Shown piece after piece: positions 17,130 to 26,025 of a stretch of 64,000 bases of DNA; position 1 is the first letter of the stretch, and the number at the start of each line of letters is the position of its first letter. The notes beneath the pieces are model-generated. The model worked only from the letters and a program-made list of their open reading frames with translations. It was not told the origin of the DNA and did no database searches. The position numbers and the translations under genes are program-made. The DNA is from Flavobacterium caeni (GTDB lineage: Bacteria; Bacteroidota; Bacteroidia; Flavobacteriales; Flavobacteriaceae), in contig NZ_FMVF01000002.1 in assembly GCF_900101895.1 (NCBI RefSeq), positions 316,451 through 380,450 of the forward strand, written 5' to 3'.

Positions 17130-19223
17130 ATGAAAAAACTTATTTTAGCCGCCATGCTGGGCGTTTCGATGTGGTGCCACGGACAATCGGTTTCGTCGCC
17201 GTCCAAGGAGATTACGCTCGATTTTAAACTGATCGACGGAAAACCAACCTATGCCGTCATGTTCAAAGGCAACCCGATTGTCAAGACGAGCGAACTGGGT
17301 ATCAAGCTCAAGAGCGGCGGCGATTTGACGTCGGGTTTTGCCATCGACAGCGTGGGACGGTTTTTGGTCAACGAATCGTGGAAACCGGTATTGGGCGAAC
17401 AATCGACCATCGTCAACCATTACAACCAGCTTACGGTGGCGCTCTCGCAGCCCACCGGCGGACGTCGTCTTAATTTGGTGTTCCGCGTGTTCGACGAGGG
17501 TGTGGCGTTCCGGTATGAGTTTCCGCGACAGCCCAAGCTCAACTATTTCATCGTCACCGACGAGGTCACGCAATTCAACCTGACGGGCGACCACAAAGCC
17601 TTTTGGATTCCGGGCGATTACGACAGTCAGGAATATGTGTACACCGAGACCCCGCTGTCGGGCATCGACAACCAAAAGGTCGACATGAACAACGGCATCG
17701 CGATGAAGTCGCTCAATTCGCGTTACCGCGTGCAGGCGCCGCTCATGATGAAATCGGCGGGCGGATTGTATGTCAATATCTTCGAGGCCGCCGTTGTCGA
17801 TTATCCGGTCATGCACCTGGATGTCGACACCAAGCAATTCAGGCTTACCGCGCATTTGACACCGGGCGCACTCGGCGACAAGGCCTATCTGCAGGCACCA
17901 TGCCATACGCCTTGGCGCACCGTGATGGTCAGCGATGACGCGCGTGACATTGTCGCATCTAAAATGATCCTGAACCTTAACGAACCCAGCAAGATCGACG
18001 ACACCTCGTGGATCAAGCCGATGAAGTACGTGGGCGTTTGGTGGGAAATGCACGTGGGCAAATCGACGTGGGATTACGCGGGATCGCAAAACGCGCAAAA
18101 CAACCAAACCGGCGAACTGATCGCGTCGGGCAAACACGGCGCCACCACCGAAAACACCAAGCGCTACATCGACTTTGCCGCCAAGCACGGTTTCGACGGT
18201 GTGCTCGTCGAGGGCTGGAACGTGGGCTGGGAGGATTGGTTCAACAACTGGAAGGAGGATGTGTTCGATTTTACGACGCCGTATCCCGATTTCGATCTCA
18301 AGGCCGTCAACGATTACGCCAAGTCGAAAAACATCAAGATGATCATGCACCACGAAACCTCGGGTTCGGTGGGCAATTACGAAAGACACATGGACCGCGC
18401 GTTCGATTTGATGAAACGCTACGGTTATCCGGCGCTCAAGTCGGGTTATGTGGGTCGCATCATCCCGAGGGGCGAATTCCACGACGGACAGGCCATGGTG
18501 CGCCATTTCAATTTTGCCGCGCGCCGTGCCGCCGATTACAAACTGATGGTCAATTCGCACGAATCGGTGCGTCCGACGGGCTACCACAGGACCTATCCGA
18601 ACTACATCGCCGCCGAGGCCGCGCGCGGCAACGAGTTCAACGCCTGGAGCACGGGCAACAACCCAATGCACGAGACGATCTTGCCGTTTACGCGTTTGCT
18701 CGGTGGCCCGATGGATTACACGCCTGGTGTTTTCGAAATCAAGATGAGCGCTTACGATCCGACCAAGAAAGAACAAGTGCACACGACGTTGGCCAAGCAG
18801 TTGGCGCTGTACGTGACCATGTATTCTCCGTTGCAGATGGCTGCCGATTTACCCGAAAATTACGAGAAGCATCCCGATGCGTTCCAGTTCATCAAGGATG
18901 TCGAACTCGATTGGGACGACAGCAAATACCTCGAAGCCGAACCGGGCGATTATTTGACGGTCGTGCGCAAAACCAAAGGCAAAGACACTTGGTTCCTGGG
19001 CGCGGTCACCGATGAAGACGCCAGGAAATCCACCATCGCACTCGACTTCCTACCGAAAGGCCAAAAATTCCTAGCGACCATTTACGGAGATGCACCCGAT
19101 GCGCATTGGGAGAAAAATCCGAAGGCCTACAAGATTAGGAAGATCGAGGTGACGTCAAAATCCAAGATCGATCTTAATCTTGCCGCAGGTGGCGGAACCG
19201 CTATTAGTTTTGAACCAAAATAG
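17130..19223 (+). CDS. GH97 glycoside hydrolase, inverting (SusB-like alpha-glucosidase)
   Basis: 697 residues from the ATG at 17130 (signal peptide ending CHGQS). GH97 has an N-terminal beta-super-sandwich, a catalytic TIM barrel and a C-terminal beta domain, all present by length. The Glu residues in HHETSG, HESVRPTG, AAEAARG and GNEFNAW are spaced 69, 18 and 6 residues apart, exactly as Glu439, 508, 526 and 532 of B. theta SusB (from memory), the bases, calcium ligands and general acid of the inverting branch. The position where retaining alpha-galactosidases carry their Asp nucleophile reads KSGYVG here. This points to alpha-glucosidase activity, which fits poorly with a purely beta-linked substrate. 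Confidence 0.92.
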   Translation: MKKLILAAMLGVSMWCHGQSVSSPSKEITLDFKLIDGKPTYAVMFKGNPIVKTSELGIKLKSGGDLTSGFAIDSVGRFLVNESWKPVLGEQSTIVNHYNQLTVALSQPTGGRRLNLVFRVFDEGVAFRYEFPRQPKLNYFIVTDEVTQFNLTGDHKAFWIPGDYDSQEYVYTETPLSGIDNQKVDMNNGIAMKSLNSRYRVQAPLMMKSAGGLYVNIFEAAVVDYPVMHLDVDTKQFRLTAHLTPGALGDKAYLQAPCHTPWRTVMVSDDARDIVASKMILNLNEPSKIDDTSWIKPMKYVGVWWEMHVGKSTWDYAGSQNAQNNQTGELIASGKHGATTENTKRYIDFAAKHGFDGVLVEGWNVGWEDWFNNWKEDVFDFTTPYPDFDLKAVNDYAKSKNIKMIMHHETSGSVGNYERHMDRAFDLMKRYGYPALKSGYVGRIIPRGEFHDGQAMVRHFNFAARRAADYKLMVNSHESVRPTGYHRTYPNYIAAEAARGNEFNAWSTGNNPMHETILPFTRLLGGPMDYTPGVFEIKMSAYDPTKKEQVHTTLAKQLALYVTMYSPLQMAADLPENYEKHPDAFQFIKDVELDWDDSKYLEAEPGDYLTVVRKTKGKDTWFLGAVTDEDARKSTIALDFLPKGQKFLATIYGDAPDAHWEKNPKAYKIRKIEVTSKSKIDLNLAAGGGTAISFEPK

Positions 19224-19309
19224 ATCGCTTTGCTACAGGACCGCTGACGCTGCAAGAGTCAAGACCGCTACGCTCCAAGATGACAAGCTATAACTGTAAA
19301 AACATTTCC

Positions 19310-21070
19310 ATGAGATGTAAAATTCTTTTTTTTGCAATAATCGTTGCTTTGGCGGTAAACGTTCAAGCGCAGCAGAAAACCTATTGCAACCCCATCAACA
19401 TCGACTATGGCTATTGTCCGATCCCGAATTTCGTGACCCAGGGCAAACACCGCGCGACGGCCGATCCGGTCATTACGTTTTTCAAGGGCGAATATTATCT
19501 TTTTTCAACGAACCAGTGGGGGTATTGGCATTCGAAGGACATGCTCGACTGGAAGTTCATCCCACGAAAGTTCCTGCGCCCCGAGCACAAGGTGTATGAT
19601 GAATTGTGTGCCCCGTCGTTGTCGTTTGTCAACGATACGCTCATCGTGGTGGGTTCTACGCACGGCAAGGAGTTTCCGATTTGGATGAGTACGAATCCGT
19701 CGACCGATGATTGGAAGGAACTCGTCCACAAATCGCAGGCAGGTGCATGGGATCCGCAGATTTTTTGGGACAAGGAAAAAGACGAATTGTGGGAATACTA
19801 CGGTTCGAGCAATGCCTATCCGCTGCATGTGGTCAAACTCAACCGCAAGACGTTCCAGCCCGAGGGCGAAGTGTACGGCATTCTTGAACTCAACGACCAC
19901 GAACACGGCTGGGAGCGGTTTGGCGAAAACAACGACAACACGTTTTTGCAACCGTTCACCGAAGGCGCGTTCATGACCAAATACCAAAACAAATACTATC
20001 TGCAGTATGGCGCGCCCGGCACCGAATTCAGTGGCTATGCCGATGGGGTTTACGTTGGCAGCACGCCTACCGGGCCGTTCGAATACCAACTGCACAATCC
20101 GTTCTCGTACAAACCTGGCGGGTTCGCGCGCGGGGCGGGGCATGGGGCAACCTACCAGGATGCCAACGATGCCTACTGGCATACGTCGACCATTGGCGTG
20201 TGCGTCAAGAACAATTTCGAGCGCCGCATCGGGATTTGGCCTGCAGGGTTCGACAAGGACGGCGTGATGTATTCGAATACGGCCTATGGCGACTATCCGA
20301 CGTTTTTGCCGTCGCAGCAAAAGGACCATGGCGCGGCGAGTTTTGCGGGATGGATGCTGCTCAACTACAACAAACCCGTACAGGTGTCGTCTACGCTGGG
20401 CGGATTCCAGCCCAACTATGCGGTGAACGAAGATATCAAGACCTATTGGTCGGCCAAGACGGGCAACAAAGGCGAATACCTGGTTTCTGATCTGGGCGAG
20501 AAAAGTACGATCCACGCGATCCAGATCAATTATGCCGACCAGGATGCCGAATTTATGGGCAAACCCGATAGAACGCCCGGTCACCAATACATCCTCTACA
20601 TTTCGAACGACGGTAAGAACTGGAAGCAACTCGTCGACCGATCAAAAAGCACCAAGGACGTGCCGCACGAATACATCGAACTTAGCAATCCGGCTTCGGC
20701 GCGTTATGTCAAGCTCGAGAACATCGGCATGCCGACGGGTAAATTTGCGGTGTCGGGATTCCGGATTTTCGGCAAGGCCAATGGTGACAAACCCGCGGCG
20801 GTCAAGAATTTCGTGCCGTTGCGCACCGACAAAAAGAAAGAAGGCGAGCGCCGCAACGTATGGCTCAAATGGCAGCAGGAGCCGTCGGCCGATGGCTACG
20901 TGATTTACTTTGGCAAGTCGCCCGACAAACTGTACGGTTCGATCATGGTGTACGGCAAGACCGAATATTATTTCAACGGGCTCGACCGATCGGACACCTA
21001 TTATTTCCAGATCGAAGCGTTCAATGCGAGCGGTATCGGACCCAAATCGGATGTTAAAAAATGTGAATAA
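19310..21070 (+). CDS. GH43-like five-blade propeller protein with discoidin and FN3 domains
   Basis: 586 residues; the ATG at 19310 gives the better signal peptide (ending NVQAQQ) than the one at 19280. Residues about 25-350 form a GH43-like beta-propeller (RATADPVITFFKGEYYLFST holds the conserved Asp near the start; WDPQIFWD follows). Residues about 370-495 form an F5/8 type C (discoidin) carbohydrate-binding domain (STLGGFQPNYAVNEDIKTYW) and about 505-586 a fibronectin III domain. Probably a periplasmic or surface exo-glycosidase, but GH43-like propellers vary widely in substrate and some lack activity. It follows GH97 after a short gap holding two imperfect copies of GACCGCT-ACGCT-CAAGA. 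Confidence 0.75.
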   Translation: MRCKILFFAIIVALAVNVQAQQKTYCNPINIDYGYCPIPNFVTQGKHRATADPVITFFKGEYYLFSTNQWGYWHSKDMLDWKFIPRKFLRPEHKVYDELCAPSLSFVNDTLIVVGSTHGKEFPIWMSTNPSTDDWKELVHKSQAGAWDPQIFWDKEKDELWEYYGSSNAYPLHVVKLNRKTFQPEGEVYGILELNDHEHGWERFGENNDNTFLQPFTEGAFMTKYQNKYYLQYGAPGTEFSGYADGVYVGSTPTGPFEYQLHNPFSYKPGGFARGAGHGATYQDANDAYWHTSTIGVCVKNNFERRIGIWPAGFDKDGVMYSNTAYGDYPTFLPSQQKDHGAASFAGWMLLNYNKPVQVSSTLGGFQPNYAVNEDIKTYWSAKTGNKGEYLVSDLGEKSTIHAIQINYADQDAEFMGKPDRTPGHQYILYISNDGKNWKQLVDRSKSTKDVPHEYIELSNPASARYVKLENIGMPTGKFAVSGFRIFGKANGDKPAAVKNFVPLRTDKKKEGERRNVWLKWQQEPSADGYVIYFGKSPDKLYGSIMVYGKTEYYFNGLDRSDTYYFQIEAFNASGIGPKSDVKKCE

Positions 21071-21208
21071 TACACTTTTCGCAAACGTTGTAATTCGTTA
21101 AAAAATGCGGTCCTGAAATCGATTTCGTTGATAAGTTCGCGCGGTGTGTCGACCGTCAGTTTGTATATCGACGTATATTTAAACCCATAACCAAACCAAT
21201 AACCATTT

Positions 21209-22645
21209 ATGAGTTCAGAAAATATCCAAACCCGGTGGGCACAATTCATCCCGTTGGTCACCGTATTCTTCTTTTGGGGATTCGTCGCGGCCAGCAACGA
21301 CATCCTGATTCCCGTTTTCAAAAAAGCGTTCGATCTCTCGCAAGGGCAGAGCCAGTTGGTGTCGGTCGCGTTTTATGTGGCGTACACCGTAGGCTCGTTG
21401 CTGTACATGCTCATTTCGTATTTGAGCAAGGGCGACATCATCAACCGCATCGGCTACAAGAATGCACTGGCTTGCGGGCTCGTGATTTCGGCGCTCGGGA
21501 CACTTTTGTTTTATCCCGCGGCCAACAGCGGCTCGTTTGAACTGATGCTTTCGGGCTTGTTCATCGTAGGCCTTGGCTTTTCGTTGCAACAAACCGTAGC
21601 CAACCCGTTGGCCATTGCGCTCGGCCCTGTATCGACGGGTTCACAGCGTTTGACGTTGGCAGGCGGTATCAACAACTTCGGCACGACCATCGGCCCATTG
21701 ATCGTGAGCTACGCCATTTTCGGATCGTCTACATCGGGCAGTACCGACGTGAGCATCGAAAGTGTCAAGGTGCCCTATTTGATCTTGGGCGCGGCATTCA
21801 TCGTTGTAGCGGTATTGCTCAAAATGTCGGCCATCCCGAACCGCCCGAACGTGGGCGATGTGGTAGAAGACGAGGTAACCCCGGCGACCAAATCGGCGCT
21901 CAAGTACCCGCAATTGGTTTTGGGGATGATCGCCATTTTCATCTATGTAGGGGTCGAAGTGTCTACGGCGAGTAACCTGCCTGCGTATATGGAAACCAAC
22001 CTCGGGTTCGAGACCAAGGACATCGCGCCTTATGTTTCGTTGTATTGGGCCAGTTTGATGATTGGCCGTTGGACGGGTGCCGTTGAAGCATTCAGCGTGA
22101 GCAAATCGGCCGAGAAAATCTTGAAACTGATCGCGCCGTATTTGGCCTTTGGTGTATTTTTGCTTGTCAACTGGATCGCCGACCACGACCTGGCGCCGTT
22201 TTACATCTACGCGCTGTTGATCCTGGTATTGATCATAGCCGATATCGCCAGTAAGGGAAGTCCTGCGCGCATGTTGCTTATTTTCTCGTTCCTCGGGATA
22301 GTGGCCACGTTGATCGGGATGACCACGACAGGAATGGTGAGCGTTTACGCTTTGACCAGCGTCGGATTGTTCTGCAGTACGCTGTGGCCATGTATCTTTA
22401 CGCTCGCGATCGCCGGACTCGGCAAAGCGACCAACCAAGGCAGTAACTTTTTGATCATGATGATCATGGGCGGCGGTATCGTTAGCTGGTTGCAAGGTGC
22501 GGTGGCCGATGCGACCGACATCCAATTCAGTTACATCGTAGGGATCGTTTGTTTTGCATACCTCGCGTTCTACGCATGGCGCGTGAGCGGCATCCTGCGC
22601 GCGCAAGGCATCGACTTCGATAAAAAAGCCGATGTGGCGCACTAA
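21209..22645 (+). CDS. MFS sugar permease (FHS family, GlcP/FucP-like)
   Basis: 478 residues, inner membrane, about 12 transmembrane segments. The N terminus (FFFWGFVAASNDILIPVFKK) carries the signature of the fucose-galactose-glucose:H+ symporter family. An extra loop between helices 6 and 7 (NRPNVGDVVEDE) is charged and cytoplasmic. In the locus it would bring the monosaccharide released by GH3/GH97, most likely glucose, into the cytoplasm. A strong terminator follows the stop, marking the end of the sugar genes. No clean promoter is visible directly upstream. Confidence 0.9.
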   Translation: MSSENIQTRWAQFIPLVTVFFFWGFVAASNDILIPVFKKAFDLSQGQSQLVSVAFYVAYTVGSLLYMLISYLSKGDIINRIGYKNALACGLVISALGTLLFYPAANSGSFELMLSGLFIVGLGFSLQQTVANPLAIALGPVSTGSQRLTLAGGINNFGTTIGPLIVSYAIFGSSTSGSTDVSIESVKVPYLILGAAFIVVAVLLKMSAIPNRPNVGDVVEDEVTPATKSALKYPQLVLGMIAIFIYVGVEVSTASNLPAYMETNLGFETKDIAPYVSLYWASLMIGRWTGAVEAFSVSKSAEKILKLIAPYLAFGVFLLVNWIADHDLAPFYIYALLILVLIIADIASKGSPARMLLIFSFLGIVATLIGMTTTGMVSVYALTSVGLFCSTLWPCIFTLAIAGLGKATNQGSNFLIMMIMGGGIVSWLQGAVADATDIQFSYIVGIVCFAYLAFYAWRVSGILRAQGIDFDKKADVAH

Positions 22646-22665
22646 AATTTTCGATCGATAAAATC

Positions 22666-22692
22666 AAACCCGAACCAGTTTCGGGTTTTTTT
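22666..22692 (+). terminator. Rho-independent terminator after the sugar permease
   Basis: 9-bp stem AAACCCGAA/TTCGGGTTT with a CCAGT loop and a T tail. Confidence 0.9.
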
Positions 22693-22737
22693 ATGCCCGA
22701 TATTCGCGTACATTTGGGTTTAAAATTCCAGATCCCC

Positions 22738-24108
22738 ATGAAGAAGTTTTTGCTCCTTATGCTTATGTTCCCGTTGCTGTCGACGGCCCAAACCGATCAC
22801 GAAAGCACGTTCAGGAAAATCTACGATTCGGCGCTTACGCAATCCAAATGCTACGCATGGCTCGACGATTTGTCCAACAAGATCGGCGCACGGCTTTCGG
22901 GCTCCGAGAATGCCGAAAAAGCGGTTTTGTACACCAAGACGCAAATGGAGCAATCGGGCTGTTTCGACAAGGTGTGGCTTCAGGAAGTCATGGTGCCCAA
23001 ATGGGTGCGTGGCGAAAAAGAAACCGCGTTCATCCGCGACGGCAAAAAAAAGACGGCCGTACCGATTTGCGCGCTCGGCAGTTCGGTGGCCACGCCCAAG
23101 GTAGGGTTGGAGGCCGAAGTGGTCGAAGTCCATTCGATTGCAGAACTCGAGACGCTTGGCACGCAGCGACTAAAAGGGAAGATCGTTTTTTTTAACCGGC
23201 CTATGGACCCCAAGCACGTCGACACGTTCACGTCCTATGGCGGTTGCGTCGACCAACGCGGCAAGGGCGCGCGCGAGGCGGCCAAGTTTGGCGCGGTAGG
23301 GGTGATCGTGCGGTCGATGACGTTGCGTTTGGACGATTATCCGCACGCGGGCAACATGGGTTACGGCGATTTGCCGCGCGACCAGTACATCCCGGCGGCG
23401 GCCATCAGCACCAACGGCGCCGAGTTGCTTTCCAAGACGCTCAAGGCCAATCCCAAACTCAGGTTCTTTTTCAAGCAGTCCTGCGAAACGTTTCCCGACG
23501 TATTGTCGTACAATGTCATCGGCGAGATCACCGGGAGCACGCATCCCCAAAACATCATGGTCGTGGGCGGACACCTCGATTCGTGGGACATCGGCGACGG
23601 ATCGCACGACGACGGTGCGGGCGTGGTACAAAGCATGGAGGTCGCCCATATTTTCAAGAACATCGGTTACCAACCGCAAAATACCCTGCGCGTGGTGTTG
23701 TTCATGAACGAGGAAAACGGCGGACGCGGCGGCGACCAATACCAGGCCGAAGCTGCGCGAAAAAAAGAGCACCACATCTTTGCGCTCGAAAGCGACTGCG
23801 GCGGTTTTAGCCCGCGTGGCTTTACGTTCGATGGAAGTGCGGCGCAACTCGAATGGGCCAAACAAACCCAGTCGTTGTTTGAGCCTTATCTCGTACACGT
23901 TTTCAAGAAAGGTTACGCGGGTGTCGACATTGCGCCGCTCAAATCGCCCAATTTGCTCAAGGCCGGATTCCGCCCCGATACGCAGCGGTATTTCGACCAC
24001 CACCATGCGGCCACCGATACTTTTGCCGCGGTGAACAAACGCGAACTCGAGTTGGGCGCCGCTACCATGGCGGCATTGGTATACCTGGTCGACCAACAGG
24101 GCCAATAA
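22738..24108 (+). CDS. M28-family zinc metallopeptidase with PA domain
   Basis: 456 residues from the ATG at 22738 (signal peptide ending LLSTAQ). Exported carboxypeptidase Q-like aminopeptidase/carboxypeptidase. A protease-associated (PA) insert (about 125-230, FGAVGVIVRSM) precedes the M28 catalytic domain with its di-zinc ligands: GGHLDSWD, SHDDGAG, NEENGGRGG (Glu-Glu), ALESDCGG and a final His in DHHHAATD. It has its own TACATTTG -7 box at 22709-22716 and lies behind a terminator, so it is probably not part of the PUL operon and serves peptide scavenging. Confidence 0.93.
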   Translation: MKKFLLLMLMFPLLSTAQTDHESTFRKIYDSALTQSKCYAWLDDLSNKIGARLSGSENAEKAVLYTKTQMEQSGCFDKVWLQEVMVPKWVRGEKETAFIRDGKKKTAVPICALGSSVATPKVGLEAEVVEVHSIAELETLGTQRLKGKIVFFNRPMDPKHVDTFTSYGGCVDQRGKGAREAAKFGAVGVIVRSMTLRLDDYPHAGNMGYGDLPRDQYIPAAAISTNGAELLSKTLKANPKLRFFFKQSCETFPDVLSYNVIGEITGSTHPQNIMVVGGHLDSWDIGDGSHDDGAGVVQSMEVAHIFKNIGYQPQNTLRVVLFMNEENGGRGGDQYQAEAARKKEHHIFALESDCGGFSPRGFTFDGSAAQLEWAKQTQSLFEPYLVHVFKKGYAGVDIAPLKSPNLLKAGFRPDTQRYFDHHHAATDTFAAVNKRELELGAATMAALVYLVDQQGQ

Positions 24109-24133
24109 AAAAGCCGTCGGTGGACGGCTTGGG

Positions 24134-24391
24134 TTATTTTTTGGGTTGGTTTTCTTTGTAGCGCATATCGGGCGTTCCGTCTTTCTTTAGTTTTTTGGAC
24201 GACTTGTAGCGTTTGTCGGGCGTGCCGTCTTTCTTGAGCACGACCTTTTCGGTTTTGGTCGTTTTGACCGTCTTGCCGTCTTTTTTCTTGGTTACCGAGG
24301 TCTCGGTTTTTTTGGCCGCCTTGTTGTCTTGTGCGTGCGTGGCCAACGTGAACCCGAGCACGGCGATGAGCGCTAAAATGATCTTTCTCAT
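24134..24391 (-). CDS. Small exported lysine-rich repeat protein
   Basis: 85 residues: signal peptide (cleavage after THAQ) and a strongly basic mature part of about 65 residues with two copies of KKDGTPDxRYK (near 52-62 and 68-78) preceded by KKKDGKTVK and KTEKVVLKK. I recognise no family with a known function. The repeats resemble short secreted basic proteins found in many flavobacteria. It is convergent with the M28 gene, whose stop is 25 bases away. A role in binding anionic surface polymers is only a guess. Start and signal peptide are clear. Confidence 0.8.
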   Translation of the reverse strand: MRKIILALIAVLGFTLATHAQDNKAAKKTETSVTKKKDGKTVKTTKTEKVVLKKDGTPDKRYKSSKKLKKDGTPDMRYKENQPKK

Positions 24392-24719
24392 GGGATACCG
24401 TTTTTGGTTATACCACTAATGTACAAAAATGTCGTGACCGCGAGTCTTTTTTTTTAAGTAATGTCCTAGAATATTGTGTAATTCGATTTTACCGCAAAGA
24501 ACACAAAGTCTTCAATAGGCGAAAAGTACTTAAGTTCGCAAAGCTTAATTTCCGTAAGGAAATCTTTGGGTGCTTTGCGCCTTTGTGGTTAAATTTTTTT
24601 TACACACTATTTTGGGACAATGCTTTTTTTTAAAGCAAAAGAAATTACCGTTAAATCTTCGGTTTGGGCTTGTCGGGTTTTTACAAAAGTCTTATTTTAG
24701 AGACCCAATACCCATTACC
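24392..24719. other. Non-coding gap with inverted-repeat element 24487-24594
   Basis: A 328-base gap. From 24487 to 24594 lies an element with imperfect inverted ends (ACCGCAAAGAACACAAAG on the left; CTTTGCGCCTTTGTGGTTAAA minus its last base on the right) and an internal hairpin TTTCCGTAAGGAAA. No open frame is supported. A related type of sequence (TTTTGTGGTAA/TTACCACAAAA) occurs at 62801-62853. The rest of the gap is AT-rich and should hold the promoters of the two divergent small genes. Confidence 0.65.
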
Positions 24720-25100
24720 ATGAAGTGCTACGTACAAAACCTGGCCATGCTTTCGGCGGTGATTGCATTCGGCTGCCAGTCCAACAAAACGGAAATCCAC
24801 CCAGAGGAAGTAAAAACACCGGCGGTATCGGCCAAAGGCACTTCCGATGCGCAAACCACTGCGGCCAAGGAAACCCAAACCATCGACGGGCTGGTTAAGG
24901 AAACCAACCATGGCAAGGACGGGTATACCGCCAAAATCGAAACCAACGACGGCAAGATCTTTTATGCCACGGTGAGCCGTGCCAACCTGAAAGACGCCAA
25001 ACAATACCGCGATTTCAACGCCAACGAAATCGTCAAGCTCACCGGCGAAGTCTGGCGGCTCGAAGGCAAGGACCAGCTTACGGTTCGCGAAATCAACTAA
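24720..25100 (+). CDS. Small lipoprotein of unknown function
   Basis: 126 residues from the ATG at 24720; the frame is open further upstream but only this start gives a signal sequence and lipobox (IAFGC). A Thr/Ala-rich linker (about 25-60) leads to a small beta domain of about 65 residues (TIDGLVKETNHGKDGYTAKI... EIVKLTGEVWRLEGKDQLTV) that looks like an OB-fold-type barrel, by pattern only. It is single, and shares a bidirectional terminator with kdsA, which faces it. No function can be assigned. Confidence 0.8.
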   Translation: MKCYVQNLAMLSAVIAFGCQSNKTEIHPEEVKTPAVSAKGTSDAQTTAAKETQTIDGLVKETNHGKDGYTAKIETNDGKIFYATVSRANLKDAKQYRDFNANEIVKLTGEVWRLEGKDQLTVREIN

Positions 25101-25106
25101 AAAACA

Positions 25107-25132
25107 AAACCCGGACACTGCCGGGTTTTTTA
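25107..25132. terminator. Bidirectional terminator between lipoprotein and kdsA
   Basis: 8-bp stem AAACCCGG/CCGGGTTT, loop ACACTG, with A run on the left and T run on the right so that it works on both strands for the two convergent genes. Confidence 0.9.
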
Positions 25133-25951
25133 TTAGAATTTGTTGATCGTTTGTCTTATGGCGACCAGTCTTTGCATCAACCCTTCGAACAGGTCCAGGT
25201 GCAACATGTTCGCGCCGTCGCTTTTGGCGTTGGCCGGATCAAAATGCGTTTCGATAAAAATACCGTCTACGCCCACCGCAATGCCCGCTTTGGCTACGGT
25301 TTCGATCATGTCTGGACGACCGCCCGTCACGCCCGCCATTTGGTTGGGCTGTTGCAACGAGTGCGTCACATCGAGCACGGTGGTCGCATATTGCTGCATG
25401 GTCGGGATGCCGCGGTAATCGATGATCATGTCCTGGTAGCCGAACATGGTCCCACGGTCGGTAACCATGATGTTTTGGTTGTTGCAGTCGAGCACTTTCT
25501 GTACCGCGTGCTTCATGCTCTCGGGGCTCATGAACTGGCCTTTTTTGAGGTTGACGGTCTTGCCCGTATTGGCGGCGGCCACCACCAGATCGGTTTGGCG
25601 TACGAGGAATGCGGGAATCTGCAATACATCGACGTATTCGGCGGCCATGGGCGCGTCTTCGTTGGTGTGGATGTCGGTTACTGTAGGAATGTGGAACGTT
25701 TCGGACACCTTGCGTAAAATCTTGAGCGCTTTTTCGTCGCCGATGCCGCTAAAGCTGTCGATGCGCGAACGGTTGGCTTTTTTGAACGACCCCTTGAAAA
25801 CATAAGGGATGGCAAGTTTGTCGGTGATGCCGACCAATTTGTCGGCGATGCGCAGGGCCATGTCTTCGCCTTCGATGGCGCAAGGCCCGGCCAATACAAA
25901 GAAATTGCCGCTATCGGTGTGTTTGATGTTTGGGATGTTGTTGATGTTCAT
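25133..25951 (-). CDS. kdsA: 3-deoxy-D-manno-octulosonate 8-phosphate synthase
   Basis: 272 residues, cytoplasmic. Condenses phosphoenolpyruvate with arabinose 5-phosphate to make KDO-8-phosphate, the first committed step of KDO for lipopolysaccharide. Family signatures: LAGPCAIEGEDMAL near the N terminus, FKGSFKKANRS, TDRGTMFGY, THSLQQPN, ETHFDPANAKSDGANML. The Cys in AGPCA is the metal ligand of the metal-dependent class; metal-independent enzymes such as that of E. coli have Asn there, so this one should need a divalent metal. A TATCTTTG box lies 20 bases upstream of the ATG on the minus strand (25979-25972). Confidence 0.97.
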   Translation of the reverse strand: MNINNIPNIKHTDSGNFFVLAGPCAIEGEDMALRIADKLVGITDKLAIPYVFKGSFKKANRSRIDSFSGIGDEKALKILRKVSETFHIPTVTDIHTNEDAPMAAEYVDVLQIPAFLVRQTDLVVAAANTGKTVNLKKGQFMSPESMKHAVQKVLDCNNQNIMVTDRGTMFGYQDMIIDYRGIPTMQQYATTVLDVTHSLQQPNQMAGVTGGRPDMIETVAKAGIAVGVDGIFIETHFDPANAKSDGANMLHLDLFEGLMQRLVAIRQTINKF

Positions 25952-26025
25952 CGGATTGCATTTAGACGCCGCAAAGATAGCCCTTTCAAGCGGTTTACGG
26001 CTGGGCGTTTAGAATAATTTATCGG

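Noticed and set aside
17145..18782. Long open frame on the minus strand inside the GH97 gene
   Set aside because: Arg/His-rich with no family signature; the plus-strand frame encodes a clear GH97 with conserved catalytic residues. A by-product of codon bias.
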